Shown here one piece after another: positions 1 through 6,240 of a stretch of 6,657 nt of DNA. The notes under the pieces were generated by a model that did not search any database, was not told the origin of the DNA, and saw nothing but the letters and a program-made list of their open reading frames with translations. The stretch lies in assembly GCA_003151215.1 (NCBI GenBank), contig PLXB01000273.1, positions 1 through 6,657 on the forward strand. Direction: 5' to 3'. Position numbers and translations under genes: made by a program. The DNA comes from Ignavibacteriota bacterium. Lineage in GTDB: Bacteria > Bacteroidota > Kapaibacteriia > Palsa-1295. Numbering within the stretch: position 1 is the stretch's first letter; every line of letters begins with the position of its first letter.

Positions 1-903
1 CTGAGCAGGTTCTTGGATAACCTGCGCAAAGACGGACATGTTGCCATGCGTATTGGTACAAAGAACCAAGTGCTTCGCTATCTTCGTCTGCCCACGAGCG
101 AAGGAATTCATCATGCTCAGGATAAAGGTACGAATTCGGTATATGATAGTAACAGTTTATTGCTTATCATTGCGGAGAAATACGAAGAGCTTTCAGCTAG
201 TACACTTGGGAGAAATAAACTATCCCAGGTTATCGGTTGGCTTGATAAAAAAGACAGAGACGGTTTGCTCTATGAAGGAAAATATGCGAGTTGGGATGAC
301 TCATTGAAGCATACGGGTTCCCGGCTCTACACGAATGTTTGTTATTACCGAGCGATGATCGCAGCAGCGAAGCTCTTTAACGATCCATTTTATCTCGAAC
401 GCGCTGAAAAGACTGCGGCAAAGCTCACGCAATGGTGGAATGGCAATTACTTTGCCGATGGAGCTAACCCTGTCTGTATGACAGGAAGCAACCTACTTGC
501 AATTCTATGGGGTATTGCAACTCCTGAACAGGCAGTACAAATACTTGCTCATATCGATAAACGCCATAGCATCGTACCACCGGCAGGCTTTTGGAATCCG
601 GGAAGAAAGGATGTTTTTTTGCCCTTTTTTCTGATCCATTTACATGATTATCATGGTTTGATGGAGTGGAGTTGGCTCGCTGCCGCAGAAATATCGGCAT
701 ATAGAGTCATCGGCAACGAAACTGAAGCGGATTTGCGTTTGCAAAAGGTACTCGGTCTGATAGAAAAGTACGGCACTTTGCATGAAGTCTATGAGAACGA
801 TAAGCCTGTAAACCGCTTAATCTATAAGAGTGAAAAAGATTTTGCTTGGGCATTGGGCTTGCTCGTAGCAAGCAGAGCGCATCCCAAAACGGTAATTGGA
901 TGA
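1..903 (+). CDS. Six-hairpin glycosidase, glycogen-debranching/GH63-like, C-terminal part (5' partial)
   Basis: The frame is open to the left edge, so about 300 residues of a longer protein are visible; the TTG at 13 is just an internal codon. The visible part reads as the catalytic (alpha/alpha)6-toroid of amylo-alpha-1,6-glucosidase/GH63-like enzymes, which hydrolyse alpha-glucosidic bonds in glycogen-like or small glucosyl/mannosyl substrates. Supporting stretches (visible numbering) are VYDSNSLLL near 47-55, YASWDDSLK near 95-103 followed by LYTNVCYYRA (an Asp in this WxDS-type motif is the general acid in characterised relatives), GSNLLAILWGIA near 162-173, EWSWLAAAE near 222-230 and SEKDFAWALGLLVA near 277-290. 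Alternating helices fit the barrel. No signal peptide can be judged because the N-terminus is missing. The gene ends with TGA at 901-903, 73 bp before the sigma factor gene. Family assignment is from motif resemblance; substrate is unknown. Confidence 0.72.
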   Translation: MSRFLDNLRKDGHVAMRIGTKNQVLRYLRLPTSEGIHHAQDKGTNSVYDSNSLLLIIAEKYEELSASTLGRNKLSQVIGWLDKKDRDGLLYEGKYASWDDSLKHTGSRLYTNVCYYRAMIAAAKLFNDPFYLERAEKTAAKLTQWWNGNYFADGANPVCMTGSNLLAILWGIATPEQAVQILAHIDKRHSIVPPAGFWNPGRKDVFLPFFLIHLHDYHGLMEWSWLAAAEISAYRVIGNETEADLRLQKVLGLIEKYGTLHEVYENDKPVNRLIYKSEKDFAWALGLLVASRAHPKTVIG

Positions 904-931
904 AACAATTCTAACTTCTCGATGATCTTTA

Positions 932-970
932 CTATAAGTGAGACTTTTTTTGTTCTCAGGTCACTTATAG
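932..970. promoter_or_regulatory. Perfect 10-bp inverted repeat immediately upstream of the sigma factor gene
   Basis: CTATAAGTGA (932-941) and TCACTTATAG (961-970) are exact reverse complements separated by 19 bases that include a seven-T run. The right arm ends 6 bases before the ATG at 977. As DNA it could be an operator for a dimeric regulator; as RNA it could form a 10-bp hairpin that crowds the ribosome-binding region. It is not a normal terminator, because no T-run follows either arm on either strand; the T-run is in the loop. The repeat is seen directly; its role is inferred. Confidence 0.55.
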
Positions 971-976
971 ATAACG

Positions 977-1537
977 ATGATGATGAACGAAGAAGAATTT
1001 TGGGATTTACTGGAACCGGAGCGGGAAGCAATATGGAAGCTTTCTTACGGGTTAACCGGTTCGTATGACGATGCCGGCGATCTTGCCAGCGAAGCATTCC
1101 TTGCTGCATATAAGAGTTTTTCGTCTCTTCGCGATAAATACTCCTTCCGAAAGTTTCTGAGCACTATCACCGTTCGCTTACATCGGAGAAAGCGTTGGCG
1201 TAATCGTATATTTATGCGTTTGCAGGATGTTGAAGATTCAAGTTACGAACCTATTCGCGAATCTTCCCATGATCTCGATCTGCTCTTAGCTTCGTTAATG
1301 AAATTACCTGTCTCGCAACGGGAGACTATAGTTCTCTTTGAAATATCGGGTTTGTCTTTGAAAGAGATCCGAAAGGTACAAGGTGGGACGATGTCCGGTG
1401 TGAAGTCGCGGCTATCACGTGCCCGTGAAAATTTGAGAAAATTACTTACCGACGACGAACTTATTAAATCAAGAAAACAATCTGCAGGAAAAGAAGCACA
1501 GAACATTCCACCAATATATAGAATCCAAACATCATGA
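977..1537 (+). CDS. ECF-subfamily RNA polymerase sigma factor
   Basis: This 186-residue protein has the length and two-domain layout of ECF (sigma-70 group 4) factors, which direct core RNA polymerase to a small promoter set. The sigma2 region spans about residues 10-80: the stretch DDAGDLASEAFLAAYKSF (31-48) matches the core-binding and -10 recognition helices, and a basic segment LHRRKRWRNR (68-77) follows. The sigma4 region spans about 100-157: LPVSQRETIVLFEISGLSLKEI and then the helix-turn-helix GVKSRLSRARENLRKLL (141-157). A basic tail of about 28 residues follows. Three ATG codons lie in tandem (977, 980, 983) and no convincing Shine-Dalgarno precedes them, so the exact start is uncertain by two codons. 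The stop overlaps the next start as ATGA, pointing to translational coupling with a membrane protein that is a plausible regulator. The target regulon cannot be told from this window. Confidence 0.9.
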   Translation: MMMNEEEFWDLLEPEREAIWKLSYGLTGSYDDAGDLASEAFLAAYKSFSSLRDKYSFRKFLSTITVRLHRRKRWRNRIFMRLQDVEDSSYEPIRESSHDLDLLLASLMKLPVSQRETIVLFEISGLSLKEIRKVQGGTMSGVKSRLSRARENLRKLLTDDELIKSRKQSAGKEAQNIPPIYRIQTS

Positions 1538-2316
1538 ATTCCACCCCTGAAAAAAAATTCGATACCGACACATTTCGTCCTCTTCACGAGTTGAAATCGC
1601 CGCTGACCATGAATATGGTAAAAAATTATATTCGTGTGCAAATGCAGGCAGTGACATTCTGGCAGAGAGTTCAGCATATCATTTTCCAGAATGGGATGAT
1701 AGTTATTGCTGGTGGCTTGGTATTCTTTCAGCATAGTTCTGCCGGAGAACTTCGCGGCGGAATGAAATTTATGCCGGAAGTCAATGGTGTGCATTTTTCA
1801 AAAATCGAGATAGTGACGCCTGAATCGTCTATGCGGCAAATTCCGGTAGTGGCAACCAATGAAAAAAATATTTCTATTGGAACGGCAGAAGAAATAATTG
1901 GTAGAATTAAAGAAGATGGTCCGAATAACGAGATCGGTTCTACGATCAATAAAATTGATCTGGCTACAATAAAGAGTTCGTCCTTTATTGTGCCGCCGCG
2001 CGATCATTTCCAAAATATTATATCTCAAGTTCCACGTTCTGAAGAACAAAATACTTATCCTATCTCTTTGTTTGCCGAAGCCAAAGGTGCTATGTTATTC
2101 GACCATGTAAGGATGTACGGAGGCGGTTTTTCTTTTGGATTGGAGCATGATTGGCAGATCGCAACAGTGCGATTTATCGCTGCTACAGGTTTGCATGATG
2201 AACGGAAAGATCCACCCACATCCCTATTGAACGTAATGAGAATAAAAGGGGAAACCATGGAGGAACTCGACATTACTTTTGGTGGCGTAACTGAAATCGG
2301 ACGCTTTATTGCATGA
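1534..2316 (+). CDS. Sigma-factor-coupled single-pass membrane protein with beta-barrel domain, cut by an in-frame TGA
   Basis: The gene starts inside the ATGA stop of the sigma factor gene, the arrangement typical of a sigma factor and its regulator. The 260-residue product has no Cys, so it is not a zinc-type anti-sigma factor. In order: a polar, probably cytoplasmic N-terminus (1-48), a single hydrophobic helix (about 49-66, IIFQNGMIVIAGGLVFFQ), a probable periplasmic linker (67-172), and from about 173 alternating beta-strands such as ISLFAEAKGAMLF, GGGFSFGLEHDWQIATVRFIA and LDITFGGVTEIGRFIA, as in small outer-membrane barrels. It ends at TGA 2314-2316 in mid-strand, but the same frame stays open with barrel-like sequence to 2538, so the natural protein was probably 334 residues. 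The topology suggests an anti-sigma or sensor protein reaching from cytoplasm to outer membrane; this is inference. No known family is claimed. Confidence 0.7.
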   Translation: MNSTPEKKFDTDTFRPLHELKSPLTMNMVKNYIRVQMQAVTFWQRVQHIIFQNGMIVIAGGLVFFQHSSAGELRGGMKFMPEVNGVHFSKIEIVTPESSMRQIPVVATNEKNISIGTAEEIIGRIKEDGPNNEIGSTINKIDLATIKSSSFIVPPRDHFQNIISQVPRSEEQNTYPISLFAEAKGAMLFDHVRMYGGGFSFGLEHDWQIATVRFIAATGLHDERKDPPTSLLNVMRIKGETMEELDITFGGVTEIGRFIA

Positions 2317-2538
2317 ATTCAAATTGGCCACATTCTTGCAAACTCTGCGATTACATCAGGCATTAAAGGAACTCCTTCGTCGAACATAATAACACCGATA
2401 GCGACGCTCGGACTTGCATCGGAAATCTCAGCAGGATATAAACTGAATGATCTTTTGTCGGCAAATATTTCCGGATTACTCCGGTATCATACGAATTTCA
2501 GTGGCGGCATTCTGATGTCGCTAACAATTCACCCATAG
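2317..2538 (+). pseudogene. Orphaned 3' part of the beta-barrel gene, beyond the in-frame stop
   Basis: Directly after the TGA at 2314-2316 and in the same frame as the gene starting at 1534, 73 sense codons run to TAG at 2536-2538. The translation begins IQIGHILANSAITSGIKG and continues with ITPIATLGLASEISAGYKL, LLSANISGLLRYH and FSGGILMSLTIHP, that is, alternating polar/apolar strands joined by short turns, as at the end of an outer-membrane barrel. The only ATG, at 2514, is too near the end to start a gene, and there is no ribosome-binding site. So this is not a separate gene but the missing barrel end of the preceding one, separated by a single stop codon. Whether it is ever translated (readthrough) or the stop is a sequencing error cannot be told here. 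Confidence 0.7.
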
Positions 2539-2566
2539 CATTCCCTGACATACTATTGCTTTATCT

Positions 2567-2589
2567 TTGCTTCGCGTAAGCGGTTTTTT
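2567..2589 (+). terminator. Weak hairpin plus T-run after the sigma/barrel operon
   Basis: GCTT (2569-2572) pairs with AAGC (2578-2581) around CGCGT, extendable by two G-U pairs (2567-2568 with 2582-2583), and is followed at once by six T (2584-2589). The stem is short for an intrinsic terminator, but its position, between the TAG at 2538 and the next gene at 2620, fits one. Confidence 0.35.
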
Positions 2590-2619
2590 GGTGATGTTTA
2601 GATAAATTTTAAAATTAAA

Positions 2620-3789
2620 ATGAAAATAGCTTTTTTCGCCGGAACAATGAAACCCGGGCATGACGGAGTGACGAGAGTACTCTTCCGGCTCTCCGATTTT
2701 TTGCAGGCAAAGCAGATCGACCATATTTTTTTCTCTCCGATCATCCCCCCTGATGACGAACAAACGATTCCGATGTATAAAGTACCTTCAGTTGCGATTC
2801 CAATTTATGACGAATACCGGTTGGCATCTCCGTCGCAAAAATATTTCAGTGATCGGCTGGCAGAATTCGAACCCGATATTCTTCATATTAACAGCCCATG
2901 CACTCTTGGCCGCGCTGCGATAGAATATGGTAAAGAACATGGTATTCCAGTGGTTGCAACATATCATACCCATTTCGCAAGCTATGCCAAGTATCACCAT
3001 CTTCAAATGCTCGAGCAACCGGCCTGGCTGTATTTCAAACATTTATATAATAAATGCGACCGCATTTATGTGCCCTCTTTACCAATTCTTGAAGAATTGC
3101 TTTCACATGGGATTAAAAATTTGGAGTATTTGCCGCACGGTGTCGACACTTCACTTTTTCACCCCTCTCATTATAGCGATTCATGGAAGAATAGACATGG
3201 CATTGAAAAGAAATACGCATTGCTTTTTGTCGGAAGGCTTGTTTGGGAAAAGGATCTTCATACATTAGCGGATACATACTCCATCCTCGAAAAAAAAAGA
3301 AATGATATTGCCTTCGTTCTGGCCGGAGACGGACCAATCCGGAACGAGCTTGAGCACCAAATGCCGAAAGCAGTATTTCTCGGATATACATCCGGAGAAG
3401 ATCTTTCGGAAGCGTTCGCATCGAGTGACATTTTCGTTTTTCCATCGACAACTGAAACCTTTGGCAATGTGACCCTCGAAGCTATGGCTTCGGGAATTCC
3501 GCCTGTCTGCGCAAACCAGGGAGGAGCAAGTGGCTTTATAAAAGACGGCGTAACGGGATTATTCGCAAAACCACAAGATCCCGCGGATTTTGCAGCAAAG
3601 ATCGAAACTCTCCTCGATGCTCCCGAACAAAGGGCTCAAATGGCAAGCGATGCTTTCATTTATGCGCAGGAACAAACATGGGAGTCAAGTTTTGAGAGAC
3701 TACTTATAAGCTATGGTGATATTCTCCGAACCAATGACTATTTTAAGCATATTAACGAATCATTTAAAGTCTTGCTCCATATCCAATGA
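2620..3789 (+). CDS. Glycosyltransferase family 4 (GT-B fold, retaining)
   Basis: The 389-residue product has the length and two Rossmann-like domains of GT4 enzymes, which move a sugar from a nucleotide-sugar to a lipid, sugar or protein acceptor at the cytoplasmic membrane face. The N-terminal acceptor domain begins MKIAFFAGTMKPGHDGVTRV, the glycine-containing donor loop of the family, and includes PDILHINSPCTLG (85-97) and TYHTHF (114-119). The C-terminal donor domain starts at about 198 with LLFVGRLVWEKDL (201-213, the GR...EK phosphate/base-binding motif), FVLAGDGP (232-239) and the EX7E motif TETFGNVTLEAMASG (278-292, Glu279 and Glu287). It resembles mannosyltransferase MgtA/sulfoquinovosyltransferase SQD2-like members, but donor and acceptor cannot be fixed. 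An A/T-rich stretch and no Shine-Dalgarno precede the ATG. The Omp85-like gene starts 25 bp downstream, probably in the same transcript. Confidence 0.88.
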   Translation: MKIAFFAGTMKPGHDGVTRVLFRLSDFLQAKQIDHIFFSPIIPPDDEQTIPMYKVPSVAIPIYDEYRLASPSQKYFSDRLAEFEPDILHINSPCTLGRAAIEYGKEHGIPVVATYHTHFASYAKYHHLQMLEQPAWLYFKHLYNKCDRIYVPSLPILEELLSHGIKNLEYLPHGVDTSLFHPSHYSDSWKNRHGIEKKYALLFVGRLVWEKDLHTLADTYSILEKKRNDIAFVLAGDGPIRNELEHQMPKAVFLGYTSGEDLSEAFASSDIFVFPSTTETFGNVTLEAMASGIPPVCANQGGASGFIKDGVTGLFAKPQDPADFAAKIETLLDAPEQRAQMASDAFIYAQEQTWESSFERLLISYGDILRTNDYFKHINESFKVLLHIQ

Positions 3790-3814
3790 ACGAAATAATA
3801 GATGGTATGCGATC

Positions 3815-4957
3815 ATGAAGCGTAATTTCGTTTCGTTCTTTATCACAATGGTGATAACCTGCAGTCCGCTTTATGCTCAATCAGATAGCGCCCAAAAATC
3901 CGAACCCAAACCGGAGCAAGGCATTGTCGGATCTCCGTTTATAGACTATAAGCCCGAAACGAGTTTTGCTTTTGGTGCCGCCGGATTATACTATTTTCAT
4001 CTCGGTGTCGATACCGCAGCCGAAAATAATGACGTTTCTAAAGCACGAGTGAACAGACCATCCAGCGTTTCTTTAGGAATAACCTATACACTAAAACATC
4101 AATTTTCCACCGGAACAGATTATACGTTTTATTTTTCGCATGATAATGATTATATTTTCGGAGGGTTTGATTTTAAAAGAATACCATTCGATTTTTACGG
4201 CATCGGCGACCATACGCCGAATAATCCAATTGATAACTATACGCCGTTATGGAGGGGAGGAGATATCTTATTCACCAGGAATTTATTTCGAACACCTGAT
4301 GGTGAGGGGTTGAGTGCCGGAATCGGAACGGAATATCGTTATGATATTATTCAGACTTCGAATCCCGGGGGGATTATACAAACGGGTAATGTACCTGGTG
4401 CAAAAGGAGGTCTATCTGCAGGGTGGGGAGTTATCGTTGATTATGATACGCGTGATAATGTTTTCTCTTCACATGAAGGACAATACGCAGATTTCAGAAC
4501 AATGGTCTATTCCAAATACGTAGGCGGCTCTTTCAACTTTACTCGTTTAACGCTTGATGCTCGCGATTTTATTCCGGCTTTTTCCACCCATACTATAGCG
4601 TTACAGGGGTTAGTAACCCTCGTAAACGGTATTGAGCCGTTTTATACAATGGCAGGATTAGGCGGTGAAGTATTAATGCGAGGGATCGCTGAGGGACGGT
4701 ACCGTGATAACGATATGGCCGTCCTTCAGACAGAGTATCGAATGCCTGTTTATTGGAGATTCGGACTTGTCGGCTTCGCCGGTCTTGGTGAAGTAGCAGG
4801 AACGGTTAATGAATTTAATATTTCCAGTATAAAATGGAATGCGGGTGCCGGCATCCGTTTTATCGTTTCAGAAGCAGAGCATGTTGTGGTTCGCCTCGAT
4901 TTTGGAATCGCCAACGATTCCTCAGAATTATATTTATTTGTGAACGAAGCATTTTAG
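3815..4957 (+). CDS. Secreted Omp85/BamA-like outer-membrane barrel protein without POTRA domains
   Basis: From the ATG at 3815 the product has 380 residues. This start is chosen because it gives a classic signal peptide (MKRNF, a hydrophobic core, then PLYA|Q, cleavage after Ala21); the frame is open further upstream but that extension overlaps the glycosyltransferase gene. After a short polar segment the rest is beta-strand-like throughout and ends in Phe, as outer-membrane proteins do. Omp85 marks are DYDTRDNVFSS (about 209-219) and, near 288-297, MRGIAEGRYRD, matching the conserved (V/L)RG(F/Y) loop-6 motif of BamA/TamA barrels, followed by EYRMPVYWRFGLVGFAGLGEV. No room exists for POTRA repeats, so it is a barrel-only member; such short versions occur in Bacteroidota-like genomes and their function is mostly unknown. 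Pairing with a glycosyltransferase hints at envelope assembly or surface glycoconjugate handling, which is inference. Confidence 0.82.
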   Translation: MKRNFVSFFITMVITCSPLYAQSDSAQKSEPKPEQGIVGSPFIDYKPETSFAFGAAGLYYFHLGVDTAAENNDVSKARVNRPSSVSLGITYTLKHQFSTGTDYTFYFSHDNDYIFGGFDFKRIPFDFYGIGDHTPNNPIDNYTPLWRGGDILFTRNLFRTPDGEGLSAGIGTEYRYDIIQTSNPGGIIQTGNVPGAKGGLSAGWGVIVDYDTRDNVFSSHEGQYADFRTMVYSKYVGGSFNFTRLTLDARDFIPAFSTHTIALQGLVTLVNGIEPFYTMAGLGGEVLMRGIAEGRYRDNDMAVLQTEYRMPVYWRFGLVGFAGLGEVAGTVNEFNISSIKWNAGAGIRFIVSEAEHVVVRLDFGIANDSSELYLFVNEAF

Positions 4958-4990
4958 TATGCTCGATAAAAAATCAGCATATTTATTCTT
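4958..4990 (+). terminator. Intrinsic terminator after the Omp85-like gene
   Basis: Starting at the base after the TAG stop, TATGCT-c-GAT (4958-4967) pairs with ATC-AGCATA (4973-4981): nine base pairs with one bulged C and an A5 loop. A T-rich tail (TTTATTCTTT) follows directly. TGCTCG (4960-4965) could alternatively pair with CGAGCA (5001-5006). The shape and place fit the end of the glycosyltransferase/Omp85 transcript. Confidence 0.55.
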
Positions 4991-5042
4991 TAATATATAA
5001 CGAGCACTATATTCACTGTTTTAAGTTTAACGGAGTAAGAAA

Positions 5043-5070
5043 TTAGGGTTGTGCACAGTTTTGTTATATA
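5043..5070 (+). promoter_or_regulatory. Weak candidate promoter for rpsL-rpsG
   Basis: TTAGGG (5043-5048) and TATATA (5065-5070) lie 16 bases apart, a poor -35 but a fair -10. Transcription would begin near 5077, just before the folded leader, giving a leader of about 165 nt. A Bacteroidota-type TAnnTTTG box was looked for in this stretch and not found, so a promoter must exist but this placement is tentative. Confidence 0.22.
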
Positions 5071-5089
5071 GAAAAAAGGACTTACAAGC

Positions 5090-5160
5090 CAACTTCTGAG
5101 TTGCGGAGCACTGAGAATCCGGCATTAACATGTTTTCTTTAATGTCAGACGAAAGCAACT
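5090..5160 (+). promoter_or_regulatory. Structured 5' leader of rpsL with two mutually exclusive folds
   Basis: Three nested helices stack into one long imperfect stem: AGTTGC (5099-5104) with GCAACT (5155-5160); CTGA (5111-5114) with TCAG (5145-5148); CATTAA (5123-5128) with TTAATG (5139-5144), closing a 10-base loop. Between the first two helices is a symmetric 6/6 internal loop (GGAGCA/ACGAAA), and an 8-base bulge lies on the left side of the second. The AGTTG arm can instead pair with CAACT (5090-5094) over a TCTG tetraloop, which would unfold the base of the long stem. A leader with competing folds before a ribosomal protein operon suggests feedback control, for instance by S7 or S12; the base pairing is seen, the function is inferred. 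No T-run follows, so it is not a simple terminator. Confidence 0.4.
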
Positions 5161-5230
5161 AATCTGAACCATCCGGCTCTTATTTCGGTTTACAGACCTC
5201 TAATTTTATAACGCATTTTTAGTCATAATG

Positions 5231-5235
5231 AAGGA
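5231..5235 (+). promoter_or_regulatory. Shine-Dalgarno of rpsL
   Basis: AAGGA lies five bases before the ATG at 5241 and fixes the rpsL start. It is the only clear Shine-Dalgarno in the window; the sigma factor, glycosyltransferase, Omp85-like and rpsG genes start without one, a habit common in Bacteroidota. Confidence 0.6.
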
Positions 5236-5240
5236 ATTTA

Positions 5241-5612
5241 ATGCCAACAATTAACCAATTGGTGCGCTTGGGGCGCGAAGAGCTTAATTTTAAGAGCAAA
5301 TCGCCTGCTCTGAAGAACTCACCACAGCGCCGCGGTGTCTGTACGAGAGTGTATACGACAACTCCGAAAAAGCCGAATTCGGCAATGAGAAAAGTTGCCC
5401 GCGTGAAGCTCACAACCGGTATGGAAGTAACGGCATATATTCCCGGCGAAGGACATAACCTTCAGGAGCATTCGATCGTGATGATTCGAGGGGGAAGAGT
5501 AAAAGACCTTCCCGGTGTTCGCTATCATATCATTCGCGGTACGCTCGACACGCAAGGTGTTCAGAACCGCAAACAGGCACGATCAAAGTACGGCGCGAAG
5601 AAACCGAAATAA
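5241..5612 (+). CDS. rpsL: 30S ribosomal protein S12 (uS12)
   Basis: The 123-residue protein matches bacterial S12 over its full length. S12 sits at the 30S decoding centre and helps control the accuracy of tRNA selection. Visible family landmarks are MPTINQLVR at the start, [25 protein letters not shown] (given in parts: [14 protein letters not shown] around 34-47), [16 protein letters not shown] (63-78) and [13 protein letters not shown] (84-96). Lys43 and Lys44 of the TPKKP loop, where streptomycin-resistance substitutions occur in other species, are the usual residues, as is Asp89, the residue methylthiolated in E. coli. Positions 12-15 read REEL where most S12 proteins are basic. The ATG is supported by AAGGA at 5231. 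It heads a two-gene operon with rpsG 115 bp downstream. Confidence 0.98.
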   Translation: MPTINQLVRLGREELNFKSKSPALKNSPQRRGVCTRVYTTTPKKPNSAMRKVARVKLTTGMEVTAYIPGEGHNLQEHSIVMIRGGRVKDLPGVRYHIIRGTLDTQGVQNRKQARSKYGAKKPK

Positions 5613-5624
5613 TTTTATTTGGAG

Positions 5625-5647
5625 TCCGTTCTCTAATAAAGAATGGA
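5625..5647 (+). promoter_or_regulatory. Hairpin in the rpsL-rpsG spacer
   Basis: TCCGTTCT (5625-5632) pairs with AGAATGGA (5640-5647) as an 8-bp stem with one G-U pair and a 7-base loop (CTAATAA). A second possible small stem, AGGC/GCCT, lies near 5682-5700. The 115-base spacer is long for neighbouring ribosomal protein genes. In E. coli S7 binds the folded rpsL-rpsG spacer to repress its own translation, so this could be an equivalent site; no base-level match to the E. coli site is claimed. Confidence 0.35.
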
Positions 5648-5727
5648 TGGTGGTCGGAGGGCATTTGCTTTTTCTTATGAATAGGCAGCCGATCCGCCTC
5701 TTGTTAAACGCAGTCAGATAGTAATCA

Positions 5728-6195
5728 ATGAGAAAACATACTTCAGCAAAACGTCCGCGTACCCCCGATCCGAAATTTGGCGATACGCTTGTAACCCAGT
5801 TTGTAAACTCCTTAATGCTTGATGGCAAAAAAGGGATCGCACAGCGCATTATGTATGATGCCATTGACATCATGGAAAAAAAATCAGGGCAAAACGGTCT
5901 GGATGTTTTTAAAAAAGCAGTTGCAAATGCCGCTCCTGCAGTTGAGGTCCGTTCTCGCAGAGTTGGAGGAGCAACATACCAGGTTCCCACAGAAGTACGC
6001 CCTGAGCGCCGTAACGCTCTCGCTCTTCGCTGGCTCATTACCTATGCCCGTGCGCGTGCAGAAAAATCCATGGCGCAGCGCCTAGCCGCTGAACTTTTAT
6101 CTGCCAGCAATAACGAAGGCACAACCATCAAAAAACGCGACGATACCCATCGCATGGCAGAAGCCAATAAGGCGTTCGCCCATTTCAGATTCTAA
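5728..6195 (+). CDS. rpsG: 30S ribosomal protein S7 (uS7)
   Basis: The 155-residue product has the normal length of S7, the primary 16S rRNA-binding protein that nucleates folding of the 30S head and lies near the E and P sites. Family landmarks are [23 protein letters not shown] (in parts: [10 protein letters not shown] at 13-22, LMLDGKK at 29-35), [20 protein letters not shown] (72-91), the helix [10 protein letters not shown] (101-110) and the C-terminal [21 protein letters not shown] (starting at 135). The basic N-terminal arm ([11 protein letters not shown]) is the usual rRNA-contacting extension. The ATG at 5728 has no Shine-Dalgarno, so translation may depend on coupling to rpsL or on the A/T-rich context. 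In most bacteria fusA follows; here a terminator does. Confidence 0.98.
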   Translation: MRKHTSAKRPRTPDPKFGDTLVTQFVNSLMLDGKKGIAQRIMYDAIDIMEKKSGQNGLDVFKKAVANAAPAVEVRSRRVGGATYQVPTEVRPERRNALALRWLITYARARAEKSMAQRLAAELLSASNNEGTTIKKRDDTHRMAEANKAFAHFRF

Positions 6196-6205
6196 GAAGA
6201 AATAA

Positions 6206-6240
6206 GCCGGTGGACTTTGATCCGCCGGCAGCTACTTTTA
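6206..6240. terminator. Strong bidirectional terminator between rpsG and the convergent gene
   Basis: GCCGGTGGA (6206-6214) pairs with TCCGCCGGC (6221-6229), a 9-bp GC-rich stem with one G-U pair and a 6-base loop (CTTTGA). The plus-strand side is followed by a short T-rich tail (ACTTTTA to 6240). Read on the minus strand the stem is followed by TTATTTCTTCTT, a better U-rich tail. It lies between rpsG (ends 6195) and the convergent stop at 6242, so it plausibly ends both transcripts. Confidence 0.75.

Noticed and set aside
857..873. Perfect 7-bp palindrome GCTTGCT-CGT-AGCAAGC near the end of the glycosidase gene
   Set aside because: It lies inside coding sequence (GLLVAS) with no T-run after it, and a stem of this size in a gene can arise by chance.
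1243..1794. Minus-strand open frame of 183 codons opposite the sigma factor and membrane protein genes
   Set aside because: It is antisense to two well-supported genes, and its composition gives no sign of a real protein.
2314..2316. TGA read as selenocysteine or as a sense codon under another genetic code
   Set aside because: Trp is encoded by TGG throughout, and several genes end in TGA at sensible places. No strong stem-loop follows within about 40 bases, and a Sec residue in a barrel strand would be odd.
2562..2569. TATCTTTG, matching a Bacteroidota TAnnTTTG -7 box, upstream of the glycosyltransferase
   Set aside because: No TTTG-like -33 element is found at the right spacing and the site overlaps the putative terminator hairpin, so the match is too weak to annotate.
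3713..3814. A longer start for the Omp85-like gene at 3713
   Set aside because: The extra 34 residues overlap the glycosyltransferase gene in another frame and would bury the clear signal peptide that starts at 3815.
5515..5721. Open frame crossing the end of rpsL and the spacer to rpsG
   Set aside because: It overlaps rpsL in another frame, has no start signal and no recognisable protein character.
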